This document shows positions 15,412 through 24,020 of a DNA stretch of 64,000 nt, one piece after another. The translations under genes and the position numbers were made by a program. Location of the stretch: positions 1,731,086-1,795,085 of the forward strand of contig NZ_JH992922.1 in assembly GCF_000315425.1 (NCBI RefSeq). The letters are read 5' to 3'. How positions within the stretch are numbered: position 1 is the first letter of the stretch; each line of letters opens with the position of its first letter. The stretch comes from Massilia timonae CCUG 45783. GTDB lineage: Bacteria; Pseudomonadota; Gammaproteobacteria; Burkholderiales; Burkholderiaceae_D. The notes below the pieces were generated by a model, which searched no databases, had not been told where the DNA came from, and saw nothing but the letters and a program-made list of their open reading frames with translations.

Positions 15412-16572
15412 TCAGGGGTAGAAAACGGCAATGTGGTAGCCGGAAGGTTCGAGTCCTTCCAGCCTGAAATGGATCTTGACCGGCTGCTCGGCGCGCGCGC
15501 CGAAGCCGGCGAAGTTGTCGGCGGAAGCGTTGGCCATCCGGGGCGCGTAGTCGCGCGGACCGAACACGCGCCGCACCAGCGGCTTGTCGTCGCCATCGTT
15601 CAGGGTCAGCTCGATGCTGGGCCAGGCCAGCGCCAGGTCGCCGCCGTTGCGCAGCACGGTGTTCAAGGTATAGGCGTTGCCGCCCAGGGTGATCAATTCT
15701 CCGGTCTCGATCACCAGCGCGTCGGGCCGCGCCGGCAGGCCGACCTGGCAGCCGAACAGCGCGCAGGTCGAGACCAGGGCCGGACGCAGCGCCGGGTAGC
15801 GCGCCGCCAATACGTCGCGGAAGCTCACCATGGCCTGCAGGACGAGCGCCAGCAGCAGCAGGATGCTGCCGGCGACCATCGCGATGCGCACGGCCTTGCT
15901 CGACTGCTCGCGCTGGCGGCCGCGGCGTACGAACTCGGGTTCGTCGATCTCGGGCACGCGCAGCTTGGGCGTCTCTTCGATCCGGGTCGGGGTCAGCTTG
16001 GAACGACGCGAACGGGCGTCGGCGGCGCGTGCGCGCGGCGATCTGGATGGCGGCGGCGCTGCGGGCGAGACGATCGGCGGCGAGCCGCCGGCCGATTCGC
16101 GCAGCAGCAGCGGCGGGGCGTCGGGCGCCGGCTGGCGCGCGGCGGGTTCGGGTTCGGATTCGGGGGCGGCTTCGTGCTGGTCGAGACCGTCGTCCGGCGG
16201 CGGGGCGGCTACGATCTCTTCATCGACCGGTAGCTCGGCCACGGCGGCATCCGTGTCTGGTTCGACCGTGGCTTGATCGTCGTTCGTGGCATGCGGCAGG
16301 ATCCCGAACGGGGACAGCGCACGGTCGAATTCGAGCGTGTAGATCGGTTGTTCGGTGTCGTCGGTCGCGGGAACGCCTGGCGTGATGGCCGGTTCGGCGA
16401 CTGGCGGAGAAGGAGGGGAAGACGGCGGGGCGTTCAGGTCGACCAGCCCCGCATTGCCGTCGAAGACTTGCTGGCAGGCGCCGCAGCGCACGATGCCCCC
16501 ACGCAGCTTGAGCTGGTCCGCGGCGACGCGGAACAGCGTGCCGCAGTGGGGGCATTGGGTGGCGAGCGCCAT
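15412..16572 (-). CDS. Zinc-ribbon and DUF3426 membrane protein
   Basis: 386 residues. The N-terminus holds a MJ0042-type zinc ribbon with CPHC (positions 8-11) and CGAC (31-34). A long acidic, Pro-rich low-complexity stretch follows (about 45-210), then one transmembrane helix (IAMVAGSILLLLALVLQAM), then a DUF3426 domain that would lie in the periplasm. The zinc ribbon would face the cytoplasm. Function is unknown; the architecture suggests a signalling or tethering role. It lies 6 bp after prmA, a position I regard as characteristic of betaproteobacteria. Confidence 0.82.
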   Translation of the reverse strand: MALATQCPHCGTLFRVAADQLKLRGGIVRCGACQQVFDGNAGLVDLNAPPSSPPSPPVAEPAITPGVPATDDTEQPIYTLEFDRALSPFGILPHATNDDQATVEPDTDAAVAELPVDEEIVAAPPPDDGLDQHEAAPESEPEPAARQPAPDAPPLLLRESAGGSPPIVSPAAPPPSRSPRARAADARSRRSKLTPTRIEETPKLRVPEIDEPEFVRRGRQREQSSKAVRIAMVAGSILLLLALVLQAMVSFRDVLAARYPALRPALVSTCALFGCQVGLPARPDALVIETGELITLGGNAYTLNTVLRNGGDLALAWPSIELTLNDGDDKPLVRRVFGPRDYAPRMANASADNFAGFGARAEQPVKIHFRLEGLEPSGYHIAVFYP

Positions 16573-16578
16573 GCCTGC

Positions 16579-17529
16579 CTAGCCCTTGGTGCGGGGCGGC
16601 GGCGCGCTGTCCTGGCCGAGCGTCCCGTGAAGGGCGACCCAGCCGTCCTGCTCGGCCCAGACGCCCAGCTTGATGAAAGGTGCGTAGGCGGCGGCGACTT
16701 CTTCGGCCTGGCGCGCGAGCACGCCCGACAGGATCAGGTTGCCGCCGTCGGCCACGCGGCCGGCCAGCATCGGCGCCATCAGCTTCAGTGGGCTCGACAG
16801 GATGTTGGCCACCACGATGTCGAACTTGCCGCCCGCATGACGCTCGTTGCCGGACGCGGCGAAGGTGTCGGGCAGGTAGTAGTCGATCTCGACGCCGTTG
16901 CGCTCGGCGTTGGCGCGCGCCGACTCGATCGCCTGCGGATCGATGTCGACACCGGCGACGTCTTGCGCGCCCAGCTTCTTGGCCACCATCGCCAGGATGC
17001 CCGAGCCGCAACCGTAGTCCAGCACCGACTTGCCCGGCGCCGGATGGGCTTCCAGCCACTCCATGCACAGGCGGGTGGTCGGATGGCTGCCGGTGCCGAA
17101 GGCCAGGCCCGGATCGAGTTCGAGGATCAGGCCGGACGGATCGGGCGCTTCGTGCCAGCTCGGCACGACCCAGATGTTCTTGCCGATGTGGATGGGCTCG
17201 AACTGCGATTGCGTCAGGCGCACCCAGTCGGCGTCTTCGACCTTGCGGGTGGTGAAGGCCGGCACGACGGCCAGCTTGACCGCCTGCGCCGCCTCGGTGA
17301 CGATTGCGAGTTGATCGGCATCGGTGTCGGTCAGGGCCACGACGCGGCTGTGGTCCCAGGCGGCCTGGGTCGGCTCCATGCCCGGCTCGCCGAACAGGGG
17401 TTTTTCGTCCTCGGTGCCTTCGTCGGCGTCCTCGACGGACACCGACAGCGCGCCGGCTTCCATCAGGGCGTCGGACAGCGCTTCCGCGTGGTCGCGGGCG
17501 ATCTCGATGACGACTTCAGTCCAGCTCAT
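16579..17529 (-). CDS. prmA: Ribosomal protein L11 methyltransferase
   Basis: 316 residues. The Rossmann SAM-binding motif [12 protein letters not shown], the acidic residue of GVDIDPQAI and the catalytic-loop-like [15 protein letters not shown] match PrmA, which trimethylates lysines and the N-terminus of ribosomal protein L11. The N-terminal substrate-recognition domain ([20 protein letters not shown]) is also present. The ATG overlaps the accC stop by 4 bp, which implies translational coupling. The accBC-prmA order is common in proteobacteria. Confidence 0.95.
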   Translation of the reverse strand: MSWTEVVIEIARDHAEALSDALMEAGALSVSVEDADEGTEDEKPLFGEPGMEPTQAAWDHSRVVALTDTDADQLAIVTEAAQAVKLAVVPAFTTRKVEDADWVRLTQSQFEPIHIGKNIWVVPSWHEAPDPSGLILELDPGLAFGTGSHPTTRLCMEWLEAHPAPGKSVLDYGCGSGILAMVAKKLGAQDVAGVDIDPQAIESARANAERNGVEIDYYLPDTFAASGNERHAGGKFDIVVANILSSPLKLMAPMLAGRVADGGNLILSGVLARQAEEVAAAYAPFIKLGVWAEQDGWVALHGTLGQDSAPPPRTKG

Positions 17530-18926
17530 TCTTGTACCTTGGCTTCCGATTTGGCGCCGAGCGCCGTTTCCTTCGGCAGGTCGGGCTTGGCGGCCAGTTT
17601 CTGCTCCAGGTAGTGGATATTGGTGCCGCCCTCGATGAAACGGGCGTCGACCATCAGTTCGCGATGCAGCGGAATATTGGTGAGGATACCTTCGACCACC
17701 ATTTCGGAGAGCGCGATTTGCATGCGGCGGATCGCTTGCTCACGGGTCGCACCGTACGAAATTACCTTGCCGATCATCGAGTCGTAGTGAGGTGGCACAT
17801 AGTATCCCGCATACGAGTGCGAATCGACACGGATGCCGGGGCCTCCCGGCGGGTGCCAGCCGGTGATGCGGCCTGGCGACGGGGTGAACTTGAACGGATC
17901 CTCGGCATTGATGCGGCACTCGATCGAGTGACCCGACAGCATGATGTCGCGCTGGCGGAAACGCAGCTTCTCGCCGCAGGCGATGCGGATCTGCTCCTGC
18001 ACGATGTCGATCCCGGTGATCATCTCGGTGACCGGGTGCTCGACCTGGACCCGGGTGTTCATCTCGATGAAGTAGAACTCGCCGTTCTCGTACAGGAATT
18101 CGAAGGTGCCGGCGCCGCGGTAGCCGATCTTGCGGCAGGCTTCGGCGCAGCGGTCGCCGATCTTCTCGATGAGTTTACGCGGAATGCCCGGCGCCGGCGC
18201 TTCCTCGATCACCTTCTGGTGGCGGCGCTGCATCGAGCAGTCGCGTTCGCCCAGCCAGACGGCGTTCTTGTGTTCGTCGGCCAGGATCTGGATCTCCACG
18301 TGGCGCGGATTCTCCAGATACTTCTCCATATAGACTTCCGGATTGCCGAAGGCGGTGCCGGCTTCGGTCTTGGTCATCTGCACGGCATTGAGCAGCGCGG
18401 CTTCGGTATGCACCACGCGCATGCCGCGGCCACCGCCGCCGCCGGCGGCCTTGATGATGACCGGGTAGCCGATGCGGCGCGCGGTCTGCACGATTTCCTT
18501 CGGATCGTCCGGCAGGGCGCCGTCCGAACCCGGCACGCACGGCACGCCGGCGCGGATCATCGCCTGTTTGGCCGAGACCTTGTCGCCCATCAGGCGGATC
18601 GAGTCGGAACGCGGGCCGATGAAGACGAAGCCGGATTTTTCGACGCGCTCGGCGAAGTCGGCGTTCTCGGACAGGAAGCCATAGCCCGGGTGGATCGCTT
18701 CGGCGTCGGTCACTTCGGCCGCGCTGATGATCGCGGGCATGTTCAGGTAGCTGAGGGTCGATTGCGCCGGCCCGATGCAGACCGATTCGTCCGCCAGTTT
18801 CACGTACTTGGCGTCCTTGTCGGCCTCGGAGTGGACGACGACCGTCTTGATGCCCAGCTCGCGGCAGGCGCGCTGGATACGCAGCGCGATTTCACCACGG
18901 TTGGCGATGAGGATTTTTTCAAACAT
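17526..18926 (-). CDS. accC: Acetyl-CoA carboxylase, biotin carboxylase subunit
   Basis: 466 residues, slightly longer at the C-terminus than E. coli AccC (449). It has the N-terminal [13 protein letters not shown], the ATP-grasp glycine loop [13 protein letters not shown] and the catalytic segment [14 protein letters not shown]. It carboxylates biotin on AccB with ATP and bicarbonate, the first half-reaction of fatty acid synthesis. It lies 115 bp downstream of accB and overlaps prmA by 4 bp, so accB-accC-prmA are probably one operon. Confidence 0.97.
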   Translation of the reverse strand: MFEKILIANRGEIALRIQRACRELGIKTVVVHSEADKDAKYVKLADESVCIGPAQSTLSYLNMPAIISAAEVTDAEAIHPGYGFLSENADFAERVEKSGFVFIGPRSDSIRLMGDKVSAKQAMIRAGVPCVPGSDGALPDDPKEIVQTARRIGYPVIIKAAGGGGGRGMRVVHTEAALLNAVQMTKTEAGTAFGNPEVYMEKYLENPRHVEIQILADEHKNAVWLGERDCSMQRRHQKVIEEAPAPGIPRKLIEKIGDRCAEACRKIGYRGAGTFEFLYENGEFYFIEMNTRVQVEHPVTEMITGIDIVQEQIRIACGEKLRFRQRDIMLSGHSIECRINAEDPFKFTPSPGRITGWHPPGGPGIRVDSHSYAGYYVPPHYDSMIGKVISYGATREQAIRRMQIALSEMVVEGILTNIPLHRELMVDARFIEGGTNIHYLEQKLAAKPDLPKETALGAKSEAKVQE

Positions 18927-19041
18927 GGTAGGTCCGGTATTCAGTGAAAACCGGCGCGGCTGAGAGAACAGGCGGCGCCGGACACGTCATGGGTGAGCCG
19001 GCGGCGCGCGTCGTGGGCGCGGGCCGGCTTGGAGAAGCAGA

Positions 19042-19509
19042 TCAGCCGATCACGAACAGTGGCTGGCCGAATTCGACCGGCTGGCCGTTTTCAACGAGAA
19101 TCTTGGTGATGGTGCCGGAGACGTCGGCATCGATTTCGTTCAGGAGCTTCATCGCTTCGATGATGCACAGGGTATCGCCTTCCTTGATGCTCTGGCCGAC
19201 TTCGACGAAGGCGGCGGCGCCAGGCGCGGACGAGCGGTAGAAGGTGCCGACCATCGGCGACTTGACCACGTGGCCGGTCGGTTCGGCGGCGACGGCCGGC
19301 GCGGCTGCCGGCGCAGGCGCGGCAGCAGGGGCAGTGGCGGGCGCCGAGTATTGCTGCACGCCTTGGTGCGGCAGCATGACCATCTGGTTCTGCGGGATTG
19401 CGGACGACTTGACGATGCGAACCTTGCTTTCGCCTTCGGTCACTTCCAGTTCGGCGATGTCCGATTCAGCGACCAGGTCGATCAAAGTCTTGAGTTTTCG
19501 TAGATCCAT
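19042..19509 (-). CDS. accB: Acetyl-CoA carboxylase, biotin carboxyl carrier protein
   Basis: 155 residues. An N-terminal helical region precedes a flexible Ala/Pro-rich linker (about 56-75), and the C-terminal biotinyl domain carries [10 protein letters not shown] with the biotinylated K121. The thumb-like segment [15 protein letters not shown] is present. It shuttles carboxybiotin between AccC and the carboxyltransferase. The gene is first of the accB-accC pair; the 96-bp gap to aroQ could hold a promoter, but I could not define one. Confidence 0.97.
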   Translation of the reverse strand: MDLRKLKTLIDLVAESDIAELEVTEGESKVRIVKSSAIPQNQMVMLPHQGVQQYSAPATAPAAAPAPAAAPAVAAEPTGHVVKSPMVGTFYRSSAPGAAAFVEVGQSIKEGDTLCIIEAMKLLNEIDADVSGTITKILVENGQPVEFGQPLFVIG

Positions 19510-19605
19510 GTGAAACCCCTTGGAATTATTCGTTTTAGAGAGCAGGCCGCAGCGTCGGAAATGGGTCGCGCGGCCGCTGTTACATGAAGTTGACGTAGAT
19601 TAACG

Positions 19606-20037
19606 CTATTTAAGTGCGAAGTCGATGGCAAACCGATATCCGTCCGCCCCCAGTCCGCAGATCACGCCGCGCGCGATTCCAGACAAATAAGAGTGGTGCC
19701 GGAAGGACTCGCGTTGGTGGATATTCGAAATATGCACCTCCACGAAGGGAATGGCCACCGAGGCGAACGCATCGCGCAGGGCTACGCTGGTATGGGTCAG
19801 GCCGCCAGGGTTGATGACGATGAAATCCACGCCTTCGCTACGCGCGGCATGGATGCGGTCGATCAACGCTCCCTCATGGTTACTCTGGAAATATTCCAGC
19901 GCCGCGCCGGCCTGGCTGGCCTGTGCGACTGCAGCTTGTTCGATGTCGGCCAGGGTGGTCGTGCCGTACACCGCCGGTTCCCGCGTCCCCAATAGATTGA
20001 GGTTGGGGCCGTTCAGCAGCAGTAGCTTTTTCGCCAT
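19606..20037 (-). CDS. aroQ: 3-dehydroquinate dehydratase, type II
   Basis: 143 residues, standard length for the dodecameric type II enzyme. Recognised motifs are [15 protein letters not shown] at the N-terminus, with the catalytic Tyr in [20 protein letters not shown], and [18 protein letters not shown]. It converts 3-dehydroquinate to 3-dehydroshikimate. aroE, the next enzyme of the pathway, is at 27120. A promoter candidate stands 31 bp upstream. Placement before accB is common in this group of bacteria. Confidence 0.96.
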   Translation of the reverse strand: MAKKLLLLNGPNLNLLGTREPAVYGTTTLADIEQAAVAQASQAGAALEYFQSNHEGALIDRIHAARSEGVDFIVINPGGLTHTSVALRDAFASVAIPFVEVHISNIHQRESFRHHSYLSGIARGVICGLGADGYRFAIDFALK

Positions 20038-20067
20038 GGTGAGAGTCTGGTTGCCCGAAAGTCAGGC

Positions 20068-20096
20068 ATTGTGCCGCCTAGCTCAGCTATTGGCAA
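20068..20096 (-). promoter_or_regulatory. Putative promoter of aroQ-accBC
   Basis: On the minus strand TTGCCA (complement of 20091-20096) and CACAAT (complement of 20068-20073) are 17 bp apart. A second candidate further upstream reads TTGATA-N17-TATCGA. The gap of 131 bp between the tlpA-like gene and aroQ supports an independent start. Confidence 0.4.
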
Positions 20097-20168
20097 GCAG
20101 TAAAATTGCCAGTCGATAGGAGAAGTTGGCGGCATTATCAATCGTACGATCGTTCGTAATTTTCCGGA

Positions 20169-20735
20169 TCAGGAGTCGAGTTTGGCGAGGTCGGCGCGCA
20201 ATTCATCGAACTTCAGTTCGCCCAGATAAGTCTTGATCACTTGCCCATCGGCGCCGATCAGCACGGTATACGGCAAGCCGCCATTCGTATTGCCGAATCC
20301 GCGCGACAGTTCGGTGCCGCCCATGCCGCCGACGTACAGCGGATAGGTGACGTTCATTTTTGCGGCGAACTCGCTCATATTGGTGGGCGAATCGATGCCG
20401 ATGCCGATCACGTTGAAGCGCTTGCCGCCGTCCTCGCTCGCCAGGTGCGCCAGTTCGGGCATCTCGCGCACGCAGGGACCGCACCAGGTGGCCCAGAAAT
20501 TGACCAGCAAGGGCTTGCCCTTCCATTGGGCCAGCGGCTGCGGCTTGCCTTCGAGGTCGTTGAGCGACTGTGCATACAGGCTGGTGACGGGATTGGTGAC
20601 CTGGCCGTCGCGGGCGACGGTGGTCGGCGCAGGCAGCACGCTTTGCGCCGGTTTCTTGTAGACCGCCACCAGGGCGCCCATCACGCCGAACAGCGCGGCG
20701 ACTGCCGCGTAGGCGGCCAGATGTTTCTTGTTCAT
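20169..20735 (-). CDS. TlpA-like membrane-anchored thiol-disulfide oxidoreductase
   Basis: 188 residues. An uncleaved or lipoprotein-less signal anchor (about 8-26) leads to a periplasmic thioredoxin fold with active site WCGPC (C85, C88) and the conserved cis-Pro region GLPYTVLI. The spacer IGIDSPTNMSEFAAKMNVTYPLYVGG is, in parts, typical of TlpA/ResA proteins. It probably reduces periplasmic disulfides, for instance during cytochrome c maturation, but the partner is not shown. It lies 14 bp after the nucleotidyltransferase-like gene. Confidence 0.87.
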   Translation of the reverse strand: MNKKHLAAYAAVAALFGVMGALVAVYKKPAQSVLPAPTTVARDGQVTNPVTSLYAQSLNDLEGKPQPLAQWKGKPLLVNFWATWCGPCVREMPELAHLASEDGGKRFNVIGIGIDSPTNMSEFAAKMNVTYPLYVGGMGGTELSRGFGNTNGGLPYTVLIGADGQVIKTYLGELKFDELRADLAKLDS

Positions 20736-20749
20736 TCGTCAGCTTCCAC

Positions 20750-21388
20750 TCAGTTTCCGTTTTGCTCGCCAGCGGCGATCAGTGCGCGCAGGCCGGCCAT
20801 GTCGATGCGCTGCGCCCGACCGTCGGCGCGCGGCTTGAGCGCGCCGCGCAGGTCCTGGTATTCATACAGTTCGGCATGCACCGTCTCCTTCATCCACGGG
20901 AAGGACACGGTCTCGACCGGGGCATGGCGGCCCCCCTTGAAATGCGGGGTTTCCGAGATATCGATATTAACATTACGGTTGAGCAAGTAGATTTCCACCT
21001 CCTTGGCGCTGTCGGCGAACAGCTGGAGGTGGATGTCGTCGTGCGCGCCCGCGGTGCCGTTGAGGACGGCGCCGGTGAGATAGGGATTGAAGTCGGCCAG
21101 CGCTTCCATCACCTGCAGCGCGGTCGCGCGCAGGTGGGCCAGGCGCTCGGTGTGGGCAGCGCCACCGAACAGGGCCAGGTACTTGCGCACCTCGTCCTCG
21201 ATTTGGCCGTCGTCGGGCAGCATATTCGGTTTCAAAGGGGTGACGCCCAGCACCTGGCGGGCGGCCTTGCGGCGGGCGGTATCGAGATCGGCGCCGTCCT
21301 GCGCGACCAGGCGCGCAGCCAGCAGGGCGATCTCGTTACGCAACTGGAGGAGATCGGTGTTCAGATTCGGCATCATGCCTGGGATCAT
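20750..21388 (-). CDS. Conserved protein with nucleotidyltransferase-like segment
   Basis: 212 residues; an internal ATG at codon 5 or 6 is an alternative start. The middle reads LTGAVLNGTAGAHDDIHLQL followed by FADSAKEVEIYLLNR. This resembles the GxAxxxSDIDLxxF core of nucleotidyltransferase-fold proteins, but the usual first Ser/Asp positions are altered. An N-terminal helical region precedes it. I do not know a function. It is divergent from mpl with 74 bp between them; this pairing is one I have seen described only as hypothetical in betaproteobacteria. Confidence 0.6.
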   Translation of the reverse strand: MIPGMMPNLNTDLLQLRNEIALLAARLVAQDGADLDTARRKAARQVLGVTPLKPNMLPDDGQIEDEVRKYLALFGGAAHTERLAHLRATALQVMEALADFNPYLTGAVLNGTAGAHDDIHLQLFADSAKEVEIYLLNRNVNIDISETPHFKGGRHAPVETVSFPWMKETVHAELYEYQDLRGALKPRADGRAQRIDMAGLRALIAAGEQNGN

Positions 21389-21462
21389 ACTCTTGAACGG
21401 AAAATGACAGCGGCTCGGGTAGAATCGCGTATTCGTCCATTCATTCCTGGCTAGAATTTTCC

Positions 21463-22833
21463 ATGCACATTCATATCCTCGGCATCTGCGGCACCTTCAT
21501 GGGCGGCCTGGCCGTCCTGGCCAAGGAGGCGGGCCACCGCGTGACCGGTTGCGACGCCAACGTCTATCCTCCGATGAGCACCCAGCTGGAAGCCCAGGGG
21601 ATCGAACTGATCCAGGGCTATGGCCCGGAACAGGTGGCGCTGAACCCCGACCTGTATGTGATCGGGAATGTCATGACGCGCGGCAATCCGCTGATCGAAG
21701 AGATCCTGAACCGCGGCCTGCCCTACGTCTCGGGCCCGCAGTGGATCGGTGAACATATTCTGCGCGAAAAATGGGTGCTGGCCGTGGCCGGCACGCACGG
21801 CAAGACCACGACCACCTCGATGCTGGCCTGGATCCTGGAAGACGCGGGTTACGCGCCGGGCTTCCTGATCGGCGGCGTGCCGATGAATTTCGGCGTGTCG
21901 GCGCGCCTGCATGGCGACAAGCCAAGCGACTTCTTCGTGATCGAGGCCGACGAATACGACACCGCCTTCTTCGACAAGCGCAGCAAGTTCGTGCACTACC
22001 ATGCCAAGACCGCGGTGCTGAACAACCTGGAATACGACCACGCCGACATCTTCCCCGACATCGGCGCCATCGAGACCCAGTTCCACCACCTGGTGCGCAC
22101 CGTGCCGGGCGTGGGCCGGTTGGTCGTGAATGGCGATGAAGCGTCGCTCGGCCGCGTGCTCAAACGCGGCTGCTGGAGCGACAAGGAAAGCTTCGGTTCG
22201 GCCGACGGCGTCGACTGGGCCATGGTCGAGCATCCGGGCGGCGCCAGTTTCGACGTCCTGTTCAAGGGAGAATTTCAGGGCACCGTGGGTTGGGACCTGA
22301 CCGGCAAGCACAACCGCTCGAACGCGCTGGCCGCGATCGCCGCCGCGCGCCACGTCGGCGTGCCGACCGCCCAGGCGATCGAGTCGCTGGCGCGTTTCCA
22401 GAACGTCAAGCGGCGCATGGAAGTGCGCGGCGTCGTCAACGATATTACGGTGTACGACGATTTCGCCCACCATCCGACGGCGATCGCCACGACGGTCGGC
22501 GGCCTGCGCCAGAAGCTGGGAACGGGCGGCCGCATCCTGGCCGTGCTCGAGCCGCGTTCGAACACGATGAAGCTGGGCGCCATGAAAGATGCGCTGCCGG
22601 GCAGCCTGAAGGATGCCGACCTGGTGTTCGGCTTCGGCAGCCAGCAGGCGCTGGGCTGGTCGCTGGCCGACGCCTTGACACCGCTGGGCAAGATCGCGCA
22701 CAGCTTCGACCAGATCGACTATATGGTGCAGGCCATCGTGCAGCAAGCGCAGCCGGGCGACCACATCCTCGTGATGAGCAATGGCGGCTTTGGCGGCGTG
22801 CACCAGAAACTGCTGGACGCGCTGGCGCCATGA
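21463..22833 (+). CDS. mpl: UDP-MurNAc:L-Ala-gamma-D-Glu-meso-DAP ligase (murein recycling)
   Basis: 456 residues, usual for Mpl. The N-terminal domain begins MHIHILGICGTFMGGLAVLA. The Mur-ligase ATP loop AGTHGKTTTTSMLAW starts near 109, the central segment has VIEADEYDTAFFDKRSKF, and the C-terminal domain has VYDDFAHHPTAI. It ligates recycled tripeptide to UDP-MurNAc, bypassing MurC-MurE. A TAGAAT -10-like element stands at 21420-21425. The stop overlaps the next start (ATGA), so mpl, the esterase gene and ubiC are coupled. Confidence 0.95.
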   Translation: MHIHILGICGTFMGGLAVLAKEAGHRVTGCDANVYPPMSTQLEAQGIELIQGYGPEQVALNPDLYVIGNVMTRGNPLIEEILNRGLPYVSGPQWIGEHILREKWVLAVAGTHGKTTTTSMLAWILEDAGYAPGFLIGGVPMNFGVSARLHGDKPSDFFVIEADEYDTAFFDKRSKFVHYHAKTAVLNNLEYDHADIFPDIGAIETQFHHLVRTVPGVGRLVVNGDEASLGRVLKRGCWSDKESFGSADGVDWAMVEHPGGASFDVLFKGEFQGTVGWDLTGKHNRSNALAAIAAARHVGVPTAQAIESLARFQNVKRRMEVRGVVNDITVYDDFAHHPTAIATTVGGLRQKLGTGGRILAVLEPRSNTMKLGAMKDALPGSLKDADLVFGFGSQQALGWSLADALTPLGKIAHSFDQIDYMVQAIVQQAQPGDHILVMSNGGFGGVHQKLLDALAP

Positions 22834-23432
22834 CGGCCAATCCCTATCTGTTGTATCTGCACGGCTTTCGCTCCTCGCCGCGTTCGTTCAAGGCGCGCGT
22901 GGTGCAGGAAAGGCTCGCGCAGGCCGGCATGCAGGAGCGCCTGATCTGCCCGCAGCTGCCGGCTTCGCCGAAGGCGGCGATGGATCTTGCACTGGAACTG
23001 GCCGAGCGCCACGCGCCTCACGACCTCGCCATCGTCGGCTCTTCGCTGGGCGGCTTTTATGCATGCTGGCTGGCCGAGCGCCTGGGCGTGCGCGCGGTCG
23101 TCATCAATCCTGCGGTCGACCCGACGCGCAACCTGGAAAAGCATGTTGGCGTGACCACCGCCTGGCACTCCGACGAGCCGTTCGAATTCCGCCAGGAGTA
23201 CATCGGCGAGCTGCAGGCGCTGCGCGTGGCGAATATCACCCGTCCGGAGCGTTACTTCCTGCTGGCCGCGACCGGCGACGAAGTGCTGGACTACCGCGAC
23301 ATGGTGGCCCACTATGCGGGAGCGCGCCAGCACGTGATCGAGGGCAGCGACCATGCGATCCCGGAGTTCCCGCAGTATGTGGACGAGGTGCTGGCGTTTT
23401 GCGGTTTTGCGCCGGTGGACGCGGCGCAGTGA
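22830..23432 (+). CDS. YqiA/YcfP-like alpha/beta hydrolase (esterase)
   Basis: 200 residues from the ATG that overlaps the mpl stop. It opens LLYLHGFRSSPRSFKA with the oxyanion-type HGF. The nucleophile Ser72 lies in GSSLGGFYACWLAE, with NPAVDP following, the acidic residue in ATGDEVLDYRD, and His in EGSDHAIPEF. This is a complete catalytic triad for a small cytoplasmic esterase. The natural substrate is unknown. The downstream ubiC start overlaps its stop (GTGA). Confidence 0.88.
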   Translation: MTANPYLLYLHGFRSSPRSFKARVVQERLAQAGMQERLICPQLPASPKAAMDLALELAERHAPHDLAIVGSSLGGFYACWLAERLGVRAVVINPAVDPTRNLEKHVGVTTAWHSDEPFEFRQEYIGELQALRVANITRPERYFLLAATGDEVLDYRDMVAHYAGARQHVIEGSDHAIPEFPQYVDEVLAFCGFAPVDAAQ

Positions 23433-24019
23433 GGGGCAAATCGTTACGCCTGGCTGCATGGCAGCCGCATGCGCGCGCAGTGCGCGCGCCGGAAGGCATG
23501 CACGACTGGCTGGTCACGCCAGGTTCGCTGACGGCGCGCCTGGTGTCCAGAAGCGCCGCGTTCCGGGTGCGCCGCCTGCACCAGCGCAGCGCCACCTGCC
23601 TGGCGGACGAGGCGCAGGTGATCGGCCTGGCGCATCCACAGCGGGCCTGGGAACGCGAAGTGCTGCTGGAGTGCGACGGCGCGCCGGTGGTGTTCGCCCA
23701 CACGGTGGTGCCGATGGATTGCGATGCCACCGACTGGCCGCTGTTCTCGGCGCTGGGCGAGCGCTCGCTGGGCACGACCTTGTTCTACGATCCGCTGGTG
23801 CGGCGTGGGCAACTGGAATTCGCGCGCCTGTCTGCCGACCATCCGCTGGTGCGCCGCGCGCACGCGGCGCTCGGCAGGCAAGGCGGCGCCGACACGACTA
23901 TTTATTACGCGCGGCGCTGCGTCTATCGCCGCCGTCAAGGCCTGCTCCTGGTCACCGAGGTATTCTTGCCCGCGGTATTGGACCTGGGAGCGGCTGCAAC
24001 CATGAAGAACATTACTTAA
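23429..24019 (+). CDS. ubiC: Chorismate lyase
   Basis: 196 residues from GTG 23429, which overlaps the previous stop. Segments WLVTPGSLTARL, the central RAWEREVLLECDG with the conserved ARTVxP-like FAHTVVPMD, LGTTLFYDP and YYARRCVYRRRQGLLLVTEVFLP match UbiC. It releases pyruvate from chorismate to give 4-hydroxybenzoate, the first step of ubiquinone biosynthesis. It ends 1 bp before the exoribonuclease start. Confidence 0.9.
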   Translation: MRGKSLRLAAWQPHARAVRAPEGMHDWLVTPGSLTARLVSRSAAFRVRRLHQRSATCLADEAQVIGLAHPQRAWEREVLLECDGAPVVFAHTVVPMDCDATDWPLFSALGERSLGTTLFYDPLVRRGQLEFARLSADHPLVRRAHAALGRQGGADTTIYYARRCVYRRRQGLLLVTEVFLPAVLDLGAAATMKNIT

Positions 24020-24020
24020 T

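Noticed and set aside
15440..15466. tRNA T-arm-like GGAAGGTTCGAGTCCTTCC
   Set aside because: It lies inside the zinc-ribbon gene, encodes part of its conserved C-terminus, and no acceptor or anticodon arm can be built around it.
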